A stretch of 64,000 nt of DNA from Streptomyces cinereus (GCA_014647715.1 BMPS01000010.1:1-64000); one strand, 5' to 3'; positions 1 to 9,976 are shown, counted from the first letter of the stretch. Translations and numbers: made by a program. Notes: generated from the sequence alone by a model not told the origin.

Positions 1-41
1 CTGTCTGCTAGGGAGAGTTGCCCTGTTTGTTTCCATGCCAT
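1..41 (-). CDS. Transposase N-terminus, partial at window edge
   Basis: An ATG on the minus strand opens a frame that runs off the left edge and reads MAWKQTGQLSLAD. That opening resembles the N-termini of IS5/IS4-group transposases as I remember them; with 13 residues it cannot be confirmed. A perfect TATAAT on the minus strand lies about 36 bases upstream of the ATG, so the gene would have its own promoter. The insertion sequence would end somewhere between this gene and the NIF3-like gene, but I could not identify a terminal inverted repeat. Confidence 0.4.
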   Translation of the reverse strand, partial: MAWKQTGQLSLAD

Positions 42-76
42 AGTCGTGTCTTTTGCTAGGTGATTGATTTTATTGT

Positions 77-82
77 ATTATA
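77..82 (-). promoter_or_regulatory. -10 box upstream of the putative transposase
   Basis: A perfect TATAAT lies on the minus strand about 36 bases before the ATG of the edge ORF. No good -35 box is found at 16-18 bases, so this is a tentative promoter. Confidence 0.3.
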
Positions 83-146
83 CCAATTTAATGAACTTTT
101 GTGTGTTTATTCGTGCAAAGGTTTCTACTTAATAAATTGCCCGATT

Positions 147-947
147 TTACACGGGATTATCGATATCGACAAAATCAACGGTTAAGGCAAGATTTTCTTT
201 GACATAATCCCCCAATGCGAGCACGCCACCTCGCTCAGTGGCATGATGTCCACAGGCAAAATACTCAATACCCAACTCACGGGCTATGTGAGTGGTTCGC
301 TCTGATACTTCACCGGAGATATAGGCTTGACAACCCATTTGTGCCGCTTGCTCAATCATATCCTGTGCGCCACCCGTACACAGACCGATGCGCGAAATCG
401 CTTGATTACCCCCGGATAGATGTAGAGGCGGACGGGTTAAGGTAGTCGATATTTTGTTGGTGAGAGCTGCAATCGACAACGGCGCTGCTAAATCCACGAT
501 ATTACCAATCGGGTGTTTTTCGTCAGGGTATAGCGGCGACAAATCACGCCAGCCCAACGCTCGCGCTAATTGGGCGTTATTGCCCAATTGGGGATGGGCG
601 TCTAACGGTAAATGATAAGCCAGTAAGGAAATACCGTGTTGCATCAACAAACGAATACGCTTGCCTTTCATGCCAATTAAAGGCGCAGGTTCACCTTTCC
701 AAAAATAGCCATGATGCACCAAAATCGCTTGGGCATTGTGCGCAATCGCTTGTTCAATCAATGCCTCAGAGGCTGTGACACCGGTGAGGATGTGCTGTAT
801 CGGCTGTCCACCATCGACTTGCAGACCATTGGGACAATAATCTTGGAATTCATTAATTTTTAATAGCTCATTTAACCGATGAGCCAATTGAGTCGGACTC
901 ATTGAAGTTGCAGGCTGGTTCATTGTAGTTTCCGAAAAAGTCATCAT
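147..947 (-). CDS. NIF3-like dinuclear metal-centre protein
   Basis: The 266-residue protein matches the NIF3/YbgI family (also annotated GTP cyclohydrolase 1 type 2-like), cytosolic hexamers with two metal ions per subunit whose physiological reaction is unsettled. Family hallmarks are visible: a VHHGYFW motif around residues 77-83, YHLPLDAH around 111-118, and a C-terminal GHHATERGG block near 233, which together supply the metal ligands. Length is typical. The frame begins with two ATGs; a third ATG nine codons in, preceded by GGAAA, is an alternative start. It sits 28 bases downstream of the SpecificRecomb-family gene on the same strand, so the two may be cotranscribed. Confidence 0.88.
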   Translation of the reverse strand: MMTFSETTMNQPATSMSPTQLAHRLNELLKINEFQDYCPNGLQVDGGQPIQHILTGVTASEALIEQAIAHNAQAILVHHGYFWKGEPAPLIGMKGKRIRLLMQHGISLLAYHLPLDAHPQLGNNAQLARALGWRDLSPLYPDEKHPIGNIVDLAAPLSIAALTNKISTTLTRPPLHLSGGNQAISRIGLCTGGAQDMIEQAAQMGCQAYISGEVSERTTHIARELGIEYFACGHHATERGGVLALGDYVKENLALTVDFVDIDNPV

Positions 948-975
948 ATTTCTATCGTGTTCAGTGTTTCATCAA

Positions 976-3363
976 TTATTTGGGTAGCTTGCTTGCCGTG
1001 TCATTTGGGGTGATATTATCGACCGCCTTTTGCACCACTTTTTCTTTAATTGCCTGTTTTTTCTCTGCAATTTCTTCATCGGTCAGTTTTTCCGTATGAC
1101 TGATATTGTCGATATGGGGCGTAGTAGCATGCGGATGTTCTTCTGGCTGTGATGTCAGGGCAGTTTTATGTCCCTTGTTATTTTTACCATCGTTTGCAAT
1201 CGGTTTATCATCATAGATAATATTACCATCGCTATCGATGAGTGCATACTTCATCGGCTGTTTACGCGGGATGAAAAAGTCAGAGGGTTGGGTCATCAAA
1301 TGCGAAGCGACCAATTCAAATAAGAATTTCCACTCAAAGACTTTCACATCACGCGCGCGTAGGGCGGTCATTAAGGCGAGTGAAAAACTAACCATCAAGT
1401 TAATCATACCGATGACCATCACCCCAAATAGACTGACCAAAATAATACCGATTTCTGGAAACTCGCCCGTGTTGGCATAAATATTAAAAATCCCATGAAT
1501 AAAGTTGGCAGATGCAAAGGCAATGTGGCGAATATCGATCGGTAAGCCAAAAATATAGCCAATTGTCGCCGTACTACCCAAAAAGCAACCGAATAAAAAG
1601 TTGCTCATAATCGCACCCAGATTGCGCTCGATAAAATCGCTAAAACGCAATAACGTGACAGGTGTCATCATCCGTTTGAGGGTAGGATGGTTGCGGATAC
1701 GCTCACCAATTTTGTTGTGTACCGCAAGATTATCGTAATAGCCTGCAATCAATCCTGAAATATACAGATACACCCCAGCAATCGCGGCATGAAAGATAGC
1801 AAGCGAGGTAAACGGGTTAAGATCATGCAGCAAGTGCTCTGCGCTAGCTTCCGACGTTAACGGACGACCCAGCCCATACAACCACAGGGATGAAATCAGT
1901 AGCGCAATCGGCATTGCAATTGAAATATTACCCATAATGGCAATAAACTGGGTGCGCATGATATCAACGACCAATTCTGTCAATTTGGTAAATCGTGCCG
2001 CTTTGCGTCCTTTTACCTCTGAGATGGTTGAAGCAATAGCGGCAGCCGTCATGGCAGGCTGTTTGGTCGCCACTGTGCCGCCAATGATATGAATCGCCAC
2101 AAAGCCAAGACCATAAATCATACTGTTTAAAAAAGCCACGCCAAAGGGTGCCAGCGGTAAGGATTTCCCTAGGATTTTAAGGGTTGCCATAAAGCCGATG
2201 AGTAGACCACCCAGTGCTGCTTTTTTATACATACGGCGATAGCCCGCTTTATCGGTACTGATATAATGCTCGCCGACCTTACTGGCAGTCTCAGTCACAC
2301 GGCGCGACAAGAGCGCGGTATTGATGCCAAATAAATATCTAAAACTACTGCGGTGGTATGAATCTTCATACAACGTGTTAATAAGCTCTATGATGGTTTT
2401 TTTCTTGATATGATCGTTGTCAGATAGCAGTGACACCAACAATTCAAGACGCTGCAAGCTTTGCTCAAGGCGCACCAACATATTGGTGGTACGCACAGTA
2501 ATACCCGTTCGATGAATACGGCGACGGATGTTTTGCATCATGGTGCGCGCTTGGTCGGTCAACACTAAAATTTGACTGCTATCCACCTCAGGCTGAGGCA
2601 TCGCTTGGTCATCCCCTGACTGCATGCTGAACTGGTATTGACTGACAAATTCAGCGACTTCGCGATTCAGCGCAATAAAAGTATCTTGGTTGTCAATCGG
2701 ATTGGGAAACGCCTTTATTAAATCGGCATTGAGCCCGATGCCGTTGATACGCGCAGTTAAAATAGTAATGGCTTTGAGCACATTGGCTTCAAGCGCTTGC
2801 ACTAACGCTTCTTTGCCTGCGGGTACTTTAAGAATAAGTATCAGTTCAATCCACCAGCGCTCATGGATTAAGCGCACCCAGTAGCGGGTTTTTGGAGTGG
2901 CAAAAAACGCATTAAATAAGCCAATCAAATCGCGGTCATCGGGTACAGAGGGTAATAGCTTTTCACCGACCAAGTCAAAAAATTGCGAAGTAAAGCCAGC
3001 GTCTGACAAGATACCCAAATCCGTGTATAGCGACACCTGACGATAACGACTAATCAAGGTAAGCATAAACACACAAAACCCTTCTGCCCACACACGATTG
3101 CCGCGCAGTAGCCGAATAAATAGCTCCATCTGTTCATTGGCGGTCGTAGCATCATTTGCACGGTTACGCAAGGTATCTAGTAGTTGTTTAAATAGGGTAA
3201 CTTGGGGAAAATCACGCAGCGCATTAATTTCGTTTAGAATAGTAGTTAAACGCGCTTCTAAGGTTGGCATCACCTTTAATTGGTCTGCCATATCCGCCGC
3301 ATCATAATGATGTTGGGCATTGGGTAACGTATCTTGATTATTAGGTTGCGATAAATTCGTCAA
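976..3363 (-). CDS. SpecificRecomb-family (Gcr-like) membrane protein
   Basis: The 795-residue protein belongs to the family annotated as site-specific recombinase Gcr (Pfam SpecificRecomb), first named in Neisseria gonorrhoeae. The sequence itself does not look like a recombinase. The N-terminal half (to about residue 380) is soluble and mostly helical. The second half holds several hydrophobic segments (about 385-435, 475-500, 520-545, 585-615, 650-680), pointing to an inner-membrane protein. The tail after about residue 720 is charged and low-complexity. No tyrosine- or serine-recombinase catalytic signature is visible. The start is a TTG preceded by GAGG at five bases; the next ATG is 24 codons inside. 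It is probably cotranscribed with the NIF3-like gene. The family assignment is firm, the biochemical role unknown. Confidence 0.8.
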   Translation of the reverse strand: MTNLSQPNNQDTLPNAQHHYDAADMADQLKVMPTLEARLTTILNEINALRDFPQVTLFKQLLDTLRNRANDATTANEQMELFIRLLRGNRVWAEGFCVFMLTLISRYRQVSLYTDLGILSDAGFTSQFFDLVGEKLLPSVPDDRDLIGLFNAFFATPKTRYWVRLIHERWWIELILILKVPAGKEALVQALEANVLKAITILTARINGIGLNADLIKAFPNPIDNQDTFIALNREVAEFVSQYQFSMQSGDDQAMPQPEVDSSQILVLTDQARTMMQNIRRRIHRTGITVRTTNMLVRLEQSLQRLELLVSLLSDNDHIKKKTIIELINTLYEDSYHRSSFRYLFGINTALLSRRVTETASKVGEHYISTDKAGYRRMYKKAALGGLLIGFMATLKILGKSLPLAPFGVAFLNSMIYGLGFVAIHIIGGTVATKQPAMTAAAIASTISEVKGRKAARFTKLTELVVDIMRTQFIAIMGNISIAMPIALLISSLWLYGLGRPLTSEASAEHLLHDLNPFTSLAIFHAAIAGVYLYISGLIAGYYDNLAVHNKIGERIRNHPTLKRMMTPVTLLRFSDFIERNLGAIMSNFLFGCFLGSTATIGYIFGLPIDIRHIAFASANFIHGIFNIYANTGEFPEIGIILVSLFGVMVIGMINLMVSFSLALMTALRARDVKVFEWKFLFELVASHLMTQPSDFFIPRKQPMKYALIDSDGNIIYDDKPIANDGKNNKGHKTALTSQPEEHPHATTPHIDNISHTEKLTDEEIAEKKQAIKEKVVQKAVDNITPNDTASKLPK

Positions 3364-3661
3364 ACTAACCTCGAAGTAAACAGAAAATTGAATCGTTTTT
3401 TAAATAGGGTGAATCACAACTATAAGAAAAAATACGAAAATAGATATCTTAAGATGAAAATTTAATCGACTCATCAAAAAAAATCCATCATTTATTTGCA
3501 ACAAAAATCTTATGGGCCAAGGTTTAAAGACAGTAAGGGATAAAATAACGCTACGTGTTACCGCATTTATGTATTCGAGAAAACAACCTAACGGATTATC
3601 CTAATTGATTATATGGCCGCAGCGATTATACTATAGTTACTCTGTTGACTGATTTTTTTCT

Positions 3662-4825
3662 ATGGCATCGACTATAACCACCCAATCAAAAAGCCCCAAA
3701 CAACCCAATACCGAATCAACACCCAATGAGATAACCCAATACTACTATCCAGATCCCGTGAGCCAACAGGTGATACAGCAGTGGCTGTTTATGGATTTAC
3801 TGCCGTGGCAACAGCCAACTTGGCAGTATCTGACCACCCATCTACACGCCTTGCCGCACGCGATATTGTTTGCAGGCAATGCAGGGACTGGTAAACGTGC
3901 TTTCGTGTATCGATTTGTCGCATGGGCTTTGTGTGAGAATCAGCGGGTCAATGAACAAGGTGTGGCAACTGCCTGTGGGCAATGCCAAAGTTGCCAATGG
4001 CTGATTGCCAACACCCACCCCGATCTTTATCAAATTCCCACACCCACCGTGGCGCGTGACGCGTCGCCTAAACCTAAAGCAAACAACGCCCTGATGGCGC
4101 AAGCTCCAACCCATCAGTCAAGTTATAGCATCAAGATTGACGAAATTCGGGAACTGCAGCCGTTTGTCACGCAGTCGAGTGGCGGATTAAGAATCGTGGT
4201 TATTCACCAAGCTGATGCGATGACCCTAGCAGCCAGTAACGCGCTCCTTAAGACATTAGAAGAACCTGCCGAAAATGTGTTGATGCTGTTAATTAGCGAT
4301 AGCCCTTCGCAGCTACTGCCAACGATTCGCTCGCGGCTACAGGCATTTTCAGTCAGCCATATCACCCCCGCTCAATCAATGCAAGTGATGCAGCAATTAA
4401 TGCCCAATACCGATACTGCAACGCTACAACAAGTGAGTGAATTGTCTGGTTATGCGCCTTTTTTGGCACTGCAAATGTTAAACAGCGAATGGTATCAACA
4501 CCGCCAGACTTGGATAAACAGCTTTCAAGCGGTTCGTAGCGGGCAACGTACGCCTGTACAAGCCAGCAACTATTGGCAAAAAACGCTGACATTGACGGAC
4601 TTTTTGTACTTGTCGCAAGCCTTGTTAGTGCCATTGGGGCAATTTGCCGTCGGTATCTCAGCGTCCACCAATGACTTAGATTTTGGCAAGCTGCAGCCAG
4701 CACCGACATTAAAGCAAATCAGCCATTTACAGGGGGTTATCGATCAAATCTGGGAAGATAGACAGCAACATATCCAAGATAAGTTATGCTATGATAAAAT
4801 TTTTAGCACCATGCTTGATTGCTAA
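3662..4825 (+). CDS. holB: DNA polymerase III subunit delta prime
   Basis: This is the delta-prime subunit of the clamp loader, which helps load the beta sliding clamp at replication forks. The 387-residue protein has an AAA+ core with a P-loop GNAGTGK at 72-78, a four-cysteine zinc module (C91, C105, C108, C111) and the KTLEEPAENVLML segment typical of the delta-prime/gamma family. An N-terminal extension of about 30 polar residues precedes the fold. No clear Shine-Dalgarno precedes the ATG. pilZ follows directly, the same order as in Pseudomonas, which supports both assignments. Confidence 0.93.
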   Translation: MASTITTQSKSPKQPNTESTPNEITQYYYPDPVSQQVIQQWLFMDLLPWQQPTWQYLTTHLHALPHAILFAGNAGTGKRAFVYRFVAWALCENQRVNEQGVATACGQCQSCQWLIANTHPDLYQIPTPTVARDASPKPKANNALMAQAPTHQSSYSIKIDEIRELQPFVTQSSGGLRIVVIHQADAMTLAASNALLKTLEEPAENVLMLLISDSPSQLLPTIRSRLQAFSVSHITPAQSMQVMQQLMPNTDTATLQQVSELSGYAPFLALQMLNSEWYQHRQTWINSFQAVRSGQRTPVQASNYWQKTLTLTDFLYLSQALLVPLGQFAVGISASTNDLDFGKLQPAPTLKQISHLQGVIDQIWEDRQQHIQDKLCYDKIFSTMLDC

Positions 4826-4902
4826 TTTATTCAATTATCTATATTACCCAATTATCTATATTAACTATCATTCACCATGCGTTAGTAAAAGGAACAGTGA
4901 TT

Positions 4903-5250
4903 ATGGCAATGCCATCTCGTGGCGGTATCACCACTATTAACTATGATACGATCGAAAAATTGTATGCTAGCTATCTGCCTTTTATTGAAAACGGTGCGTT
5001 ATTTATTCCTACTAACCAGCAGCAACAACTAGGCAGTCAAACCTTTGTGGCAATCACTTTGCCAAATTCGAGTGAGCGAATGCCGCTGCATGGTAAAGTG
5101 GTGTGGGTCAACCATCGCGCACAAGCACAGCGCCCCGCAGGCTATGCGTTACAGCTTGGGAAAGATGAAGCAGGTTTACGCATCAAAAACGAAGTCGACC
5201 GCCTTCTAGCAGGTCATCTCAGCTCCGATAAACCCACCTTTACGCTATAA
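4903..5250 (+). CDS. pilZ: PilZ-domain type IV pilus protein
   Basis: This is a small (115 aa) cytosolic PilZ-domain protein. In Pseudomonas and relatives, stand-alone PilZ downstream of holB is needed for type IV pilus assembly and twitching, and this group typically does not bind cyclic-di-GMP well. The sequence fits: it lacks the RxxxR and D/NxSxxG binding motifs. It keeps the beta-barrel core pattern (LFIPT, FVAITLP, LHGKVVWVNH, GYALQL). The ATG at 4903 is chosen because AAAAGGA lies just upstream. The reading frame extends further upstream to a TTG overlapping holB, but that stretch is AT-rich and does not look like PilZ. Confidence 0.88.
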   Translation: MAMPSRGGITTINYDTIEKLYASYLPFIENGALFIPTNQQQQLGSQTFVAITLPNSSERMPLHGKVVWVNHRAQAQRPAGYALQLGKDEAGLRIKNEVDRLLAGHLSSDKPTFTL

Positions 5251-5548
5251 ATTTTGGAAATTCTAGAAACTGCGGCAGTTTTAGCAGGTGATTGTTAAAG
5301 GCCAGCGATTGTTAAAGGTGAGCTTATGCTTAATCCTTTAAGTCGCTAGCTTTTTTTCTTCTATCGCGCAATGGTTAATCATCACTCTACGTATCGGTGC
5401 GTTTCTCGTTTTTAGTCCCTTTTTTGTGCATTTTTTCATTAGCAAAAAATGAGACGCAATTTAGTCAATCCTTGTGTCAAATTACTTGTATAAAATAGCT
5501 TTCAGGCGTAAAATATACGACTATTTTTGCTTTGTTCCTAAGAATGGC

Positions 5549-6313
5549 ATGTCACAAACGATAACGCAACGGTCTTTTGATCTAACTAAAGAAGATTTAA
5601 CCGCGAGCTTGCCCGTCATCACCGTTGATGGCTCAAGTGGTGCAGGTAAAGGTACATTGACGGCAAGACTGGCAAAGCTGCTAGATTATCAAATTTTGGA
5701 TTCAGGGGCGCTGTATCGGATTGTGGGGCTTGCAGCCCACCAAACGGGTTTGTTAACGAACAGCATTGATGAAACTGCGCTAGCTGATTTAACCCAATCG
5801 TTGAAAATTGAGTTTGCAGCCGCAAAAGCGGGTTCTGAGCATGTGACAGTGCTCGTGAATGCCAACGATGTGAGCGAAGTGATTCGCACCGAAGAAGTGG
5901 GTAACTTTGCGTCAAAAGTCGCGGTATTCCCGAAGGTGCGTCAAGCGCTATTGGATTTACAAAAAAATATGGCAACGTCGCAAGGCAACCCAAAAAAGGG
6001 TTTGATTGCAGACGGGCGTGATATGGGCACAGTGGTTTTTCCCGATGCAACGCTGAAAGTTTATTTGGTCGCATCCTCTGAGGCACGAGCCGAGCGCCGA
6101 GTCAGTCAGTTAACCCATGCTGGCAAACAGGCAGATTTTGACGAAATTTTGGCACAAATTATTGCCCGTGATGAGCGTGATAGTACACGCAGTGCCTCAC
6201 CGGCTAAGCCTGCCGATGATGCGATAGTGATTGATAGCTCAGCCATCGATGCTGAGCAAGTGTTTAACCAAGTTTGGCAACTATGTGTTGAGCGTGGTTT
6301 GACAATTAACTAA
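5549..6313 (+). CDS. cmk: Cytidylate kinase
   Basis: The enzyme phosphorylates CMP and dCMP with ATP, feeding pyrimidine nucleotide pools. The 254-residue protein has the P-loop GSSGAGKGT, the CMP-binding region DSGALYR, the ADGRDMGTVVFP motif and the arginine-rich RDERDSTR lid region. The frame extends 25 codons upstream of the chosen ATG, but that extension is aromatic-rich and unlike the family N-terminus, so the ATG at 5549 is preferred. Only a weak AAGAA precedes it. The order cmk-rpsA-ihfB-lapA-pyrF is the classic gammaproteobacterial arrangement. Confidence 0.92.
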   Translation: MSQTITQRSFDLTKEDLTASLPVITVDGSSGAGKGTLTARLAKLLDYQILDSGALYRIVGLAAHQTGLLTNSIDETALADLTQSLKIEFAAAKAGSEHVTVLVNANDVSEVIRTEEVGNFASKVAVFPKVRQALLDLQKNMATSQGNPKKGLIADGRDMGTVVFPDATLKVYLVASSEARAERRVSQLTHAGKQADFDEILAQIIARDERDSTRSASPAKPADDAIVIDSSAIDAEQVFNQVWQLCVERGLTIN

Positions 6314-6447
6314 CAGGTTTTTAACTAGCATTTTTTAAAAGTTTTATCGATTTTTTATAGGCACTAAAACCAGCCTTATGTTTATAAAAAATCTTAATTT
6401 GAACCGTACTGTGCTGGACAGGCTACGGCTATACAAAGGTAAATTTT

Positions 6448-8121
6448 ATGATGGAATCATTTGCTGAACTGTTTGAAGCAAGCCAAGTACTTGACGTAGA
6501 ACGCGGTGCAGTTATCGCAGGTACCGTAGTTGCGATTGATAGCGACTGGATTACCGTAGATACGGGTCTAAAATCAGAAGGTATCGTTGCGCGTTCAGAA
6601 TTTTTGAATGAACAAGGCGAGCTTGAAGTAGCAGTTGGCGACCAAGTTCAAGTCGTTGTAGACGCGGTTGACAATGGCATGGGTCAAACCCTATTGTCAC
6701 GTGAAAAAGCAAAACGTGCTGAAACTTGGAACGTACTTGAAAAACTTTATGAAAACAATGAGATCGTAACCGGTCTTATCTCTGGTAAAGTTAAAGGTGG
6801 TTTCACGGTTGATATCGGTTCAGTACGTGCGTTCTTACCAGGTTCATTGGTAGACACTCGCCCAGTACGCGACACGGCGCACTTAGAAGGCAAAGAGCTA
6901 GAATTTAAAGTCATCAAACTGGATCAAAAACGCAACAACGTCGTTGTTAGCCGCCGCGCTGTGATGGAATCTGAAAACTCAGCAGAGCGCGAAGCACTAC
7001 TATCTAACCTTGAAGAAGGTCAAGAAGTGGTCGGCGTGGTGAAAAACTTAACTGATTACGGTGCATTCGTAGACCTAGGTGGTATCGATGGTCTATTACA
7101 CATCACCGATATGGCATGGCGTCGTATCAAGCACCCATCAGAAGTGGTTGAAGTGGGTCAAGAATTAAAAGTTAAAGTATTAAAATTTGACCGTGAACGT
7201 AACCGTGTTAGCTTAGGTCTAAAACAATTAGGCACTGACCCATGGCAAGACGTTCTTAACAACTATCCAAAAGGTACTAACGTTAAAGCACGCGTTACTA
7301 ACCTGACTGATTATGGTTGTTTTGCTGAAATCGCTGATGGTATCGAAGGCTTGGTACACGTTTCTGAAATGGATCATACCAACAAAAACATCCATCCTTC
7401 AAAAGTGGTACAAATCGGTGACGAGATCATGGTTCAAATCCTTGATATCGATGAAGATCGTCGTCGTATCAGCCTAGGTATCAAACAAACCATGCCAAAC
7501 CCATGGGAAGAGTTTGATAAGAACCACCAAAAAGGCGACAAAGTATCTGGTACTATCAAATCAATCACTGACTTCGGTATCTTTATCGGTTTAGAAGGTG
7601 GTATTGATGGTCTAGTTCACTTATCAGACCTTTCTTGGACTGAAAGTGGTGAAGAAGCGATTCGTAACTACAATAAAGGTGATACCGTTGAAGCGGTCAT
7701 CTTGTCTGTAGATGCAGAAGCTAACCGTATCAGCTTAGGTATCAAACAACTTAACAGCGACCCATTCAATGAATACCTAGTATCAAATGATCGTGGTGCG
7801 GTAGTGAAAGGGGTAGTGACTGACGTTGATGCCAAAGGCGCTAAAGTAAAACTAGCTGACGATGTAGAAGGCTACTTACGCGCTTCAGAAATCCAACAAG
7901 ATAAAGTAGACGATGCGACTACTGTACTAAATGTCGGTGATGAAGTTGAAGCGAAAATTGTCAGCGTGGATCGCAAAACTCGCGGTATCAATCTATCAGT
8001 TCGTGCAAAAGACGAAGCAGAGCAACGTGATGCTATCAAAGCATTAAGTTCAAATGCAGCAGCTGATACCCAACCAAAAACCATTGGTGACTTAATCAAA
8101 GAGCAGCAACAAAACCAATAA
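6448..8121 (+). CDS. rpsA: 30S ribosomal protein S1
   Basis: S1 is the large mRNA-binding protein of the 30S subunit and assists translation initiation. At 557 residues it equals the E. coli protein in length. Six S1 OB-fold repeats are visible, each with a [10 protein letters not shown]-like or [11 protein letters not shown]-like strand pair and an RISLGIKQ-type ending. The frame starts with two adjacent ATGs preceded by AAAGG; either could serve. Codon choice is visibly more biased than in neighbours, as expected for a highly expressed gene. A strong hairpin terminator follows, so much of the transcription stops before ihfB. Confidence 0.97.
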   Translation: MMESFAELFEASQVLDVERGAVIAGTVVAIDSDWITVDTGLKSEGIVARSEFLNEQGELEVAVGDQVQVVVDAVDNGMGQTLLSREKAKRAETWNVLEKLYENNEIVTGLISGKVKGGFTVDIGSVRAFLPGSLVDTRPVRDTAHLEGKELEFKVIKLDQKRNNVVVSRRAVMESENSAEREALLSNLEEGQEVVGVVKNLTDYGAFVDLGGIDGLLHITDMAWRRIKHPSEVVEVGQELKVKVLKFDRERNRVSLGLKQLGTDPWQDVLNNYPKGTNVKARVTNLTDYGCFAEIADGIEGLVHVSEMDHTNKNIHPSKVVQIGDEIMVQILDIDEDRRRISLGIKQTMPNPWEEFDKNHQKGDKVSGTIKSITDFGIFIGLEGGIDGLVHLSDLSWTESGEEAIRNYNKGDTVEAVILSVDAEANRISLGIKQLNSDPFNEYLVSNDRGAVVKGVVTDVDAKGAKVKLADDVEGYLRASEIQQDKVDDATTVLNVGDEVEAKIVSVDRKTRGINLSVRAKDEAEQRDAIKALSSNAAADTQPKTIGDLIKEQQQNQ

Positions 8122-8142
8122 TCGGTTTTGCAAGCGATAAAA

Positions 8143-8170
8143 AAAGCGACTAACTTAGTCGCTTTTTTTT
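8143..8170 (+). terminator. Rho-independent terminator after rpsA
   Basis: An AGCGACT/AGTCGCT stem with a short loop is followed by eight T residues, 21 bases after the rpsA stop. Confidence 0.9.
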
Positions 8171-8238
8171 ATTTTCACCTTTTAGGTAACAAAATGCAAT
8201 ATTTAGTCTAAAAAAAGCCGCCGAATTTAAGGTGGTTT

Positions 8239-8247
8239 TGTTATAAT
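8239..8247 (+). promoter_or_regulatory. Extended -10 promoter upstream of ihfB
   Basis: A TGT-TATAAT extended -10 element lies about 145 bases before the ihfB ATG and after the rpsA terminator. No good -35 box is seen, which is usual for extended -10 promoters. Confidence 0.4.
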
Positions 8248-8392
8248 ATGCGAAGAAAAGTAATGAAATGTAATTTTTCATTATTAGAATTGTTAATAGA
8301 TTGTTGAATGAAATTAGACTGTAACGAAGTTTTTAAAACAATCATTCTGTAATTTAGACTATGACAGTTACGTTTAGCGTGTTAGGGGTAGT

Positions 8393-8689
8393 ATGGAAAA
8401 AGTGTTAAACAAATCTGATTTGATCACTAGATTATCAAGTGAATGTGAGAATATACCAGAAAAAACCATTGAGGAAGCCACCAAGCAAATCATTGATTTG
8501 ATGGTCGATACCTTATCTCAAAACGGACGTGTCGAAGTACGCGGTTTTGGTAGTTTTAGTTTGCATCATCGTGAGCCACGTGTGGCGCGCAACCCTAAAA
8601 CAGGCGAGAAAGTTACTGTGAAAGCAACAGCGATACCTCATTTTAAACCTGGCAAAGCGTTGCGAGAGGCAGTCAATCATCATCGTTAG
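8393..8689 (+). CDS. ihfB: Integration host factor subunit beta
   Basis: IHF-beta pairs with IHF-alpha to bend DNA at specific sites in replication, recombination and transcription. The 98-residue protein is full length for the HU/IHF family, with the characteristic GRVEVRGFGSFSLHHREPR arm region and the conserved RNPKTGEKV beta-arm containing the intercalating proline. The start has AGGGG four bases upstream. It lies between rpsA and lapA, its usual place, with its own promoter candidate and terminator. Confidence 0.95.
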   Translation: MEKVLNKSDLITRLSSECENIPEKTIEEATKQIIDLMVDTLSQNGRVEVRGFGSFSLHHREPRVARNPKTGEKVTVKATAIPHFKPGKALREAVNHHR

Positions 8690-8750
8690 TTGCGGTTTTG
8701 AGTCATTTAACGTTGTTGAACTTACGCTATGGTTTAATATATGATTGATC

Positions 8751-8785
8751 AAAAAAGAGTGGACAAAAAATCCACTCTTTTTTTT
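8751..8785 (+). terminator. Rho-independent terminator after ihfB
   Basis: An AGAGTGGA/TCCACTCT stem with a seven-base A-rich loop is followed by a run of T residues; it lies about 62 bases after the ihfB stop. Confidence 0.9.
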
Positions 8786-8850
8786 GAATTATCTGTAATA
8801 ATAGTGGCATTCAAAAATGTAGATTAATTAAAATAATCAGGGAGAAAACT

Positions 8851-9210
8851 ATGCGTTATCTGTTAGCGATTCTGTTGTTCGTGGTCGTTGGTTATTCATT
8901 GATGCTGGTATTGGTGAATAACAACCAAGTCGAAGTAAATTTACTGTTTAGCCAAGTACCACAAATGAGTTTGGGGCTACTGCTGATTATTAGCATTGTT
9001 TTAGGGGTCATCGCGGGGCTATTGATAGGCGTGATTTTATTTCGCGTGTTACAAATGAAACTGGAAAATCAGCGCTTATCTAAAGAGTTAAAACAAACCC
9101 AAGAAAAATTGATGCAAACGCAGCATAATTATGAACAGCATTTAGCGCAAACCAGCAATGCAACGATTGCCCCTACCGCAGCCAACCCTAATTTACCACC
9201 CGTACGATAA
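8851..9210 (+). CDS. lapA: LapA-domain inner-membrane protein
   Basis: The 119-residue protein matches the LapA/DUF1049 family. In E. coli LapA works with LapB to control lipopolysaccharide assembly and LpxC turnover. Two transmembrane segments are evident (about residues 3-20 and 40-65), followed by a charged, Gln-rich coiled-coil-like stretch (about 70-105) and a Pro/Ala-rich end. The NNNQVEVNLLF sequence between the helices is typical. A GGGAGAAA Shine-Dalgarno precedes the ATG. lapB is not in the window: pyrF follows directly, whereas E. coli has lapB between them. Confidence 0.85.
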   Translation: MRYLLAILLFVVVGYSLMLVLVNNNQVEVNLLFSQVPQMSLGLLLIISIVLGVIAGLLIGVILFRVLQMKLENQRLSKELKQTQEKLMQTQHNYEQHLAQTSNATIAPTAANPNLPPVR

Positions 9211-9250
9211 GCAATGTATGCTATCGAGTTAAAAAAAGAGTCAGTTTGTT

Positions 9251-9976
9251 ATGAATCAAGTGGCAGTACCGCAAGCAACATCACTCATCAAATCACCCAT
9301 TATTGTGGCATTGGATAATATGGATGACCGTCAGGCATTAAGCTTGGCGGATAAACTGGACCCTACATTGTGCCGAGTGAAAGTTGGCAAAGAGCTGTTT
9401 ACCAAATATGGTAGTAGCTTAGTGACAGCCTTACATCAGCGTGATTTTGAGGTGTTTTTGGATTTAAAATTTCATGATATCCCGAACACCACCGCGCAGG
9501 CGGTATTAGCGGCGGCTGATTTGGGGGTGTGGATGGTCAATGTACATGCCAGTGCAGGGCGCACCGCCATGCAAACGGTGAAAGCGCGTCTATCGGCGCA
9601 AAACTACCAAACCTTAGTGATTGCGGTGACGGTGCTGACCTCTATGTCACAGCAAGATTTGGCTGAAGTGGGCATCACCGACTCGGTGGAACATCATGTC
9701 AAGCGACTAGCATTATTGACGCAGCAATCTGGGCTCGATGGGGTGGTTTGCTCTGCACAAGAAGCCACTATGCTTAAACAGCTTTGCGGCAAGGATTTTC
9801 TTTTAGTCACGCCAGGTATCAGACTACCAGAAGACGCCAGTAATGACCAAACCCGCATTTGCACGCCCAAAGATGCCATAGCAAATGGGTCTGATTATTT
9901 GGTGATTGGGCGGTCAATCACGGCGGCAGCGGATCCCACCGCCAAACTGCACTATATCTTGGATACGTTAAAATAA
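9251..9976 (+). CDS. pyrF: Orotidine 5'-phosphate decarboxylase
   Basis: The enzyme catalyses the last step of UMP synthesis, decarboxylating OMP. The 241-residue TIM-barrel protein shows the catalytic [10 protein letters not shown] motif with its Lys-Asp network, the N-terminal ALDNMD substrate-binding aspartate, the TPGIR loop and the [10 protein letters not shown] phosphate-binding segment. Length is normal for the bacterial class I enzyme. It lies 40 bases after lapA and 17 bases before the metallophosphoesterase gene, consistent with one transcript. Confidence 0.95.
   Translation: MNQVAVPQATSLIKSPIIVALDNMDDRQALSLADKLDPTLCRVKVGKELFTKYGSSLVTALHQRDFEVFLDLKFHDIPNTTAQAVLAAADLGVWMVNVHASAGRTAMQTVKARLSAQNYQTLVIAVTVLTSMSQQDLAEVGITDSVEHHVKRLALLTQQSGLDGVVCSAQEATMLKQLCGKDFLLVTPGIRLPEDASNDQTRICTPKDAIANGSDYLVIGRSITAAADPTAKLHYILDTLK

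Noticed and set aside
976-3363. Mobile element integrase or invertase
   Set aside because: Despite the family name there is no tyrosine- or serine-recombinase active-site motif, and no flanking inverted repeats or invertible segment were seen.
5474-5548. N-terminal extension of cytidylate kinase
   Set aside because: The upstream codons are aromatic-rich, unlike the family, and the start would lack a ribosome site; the internal ATG fits better.
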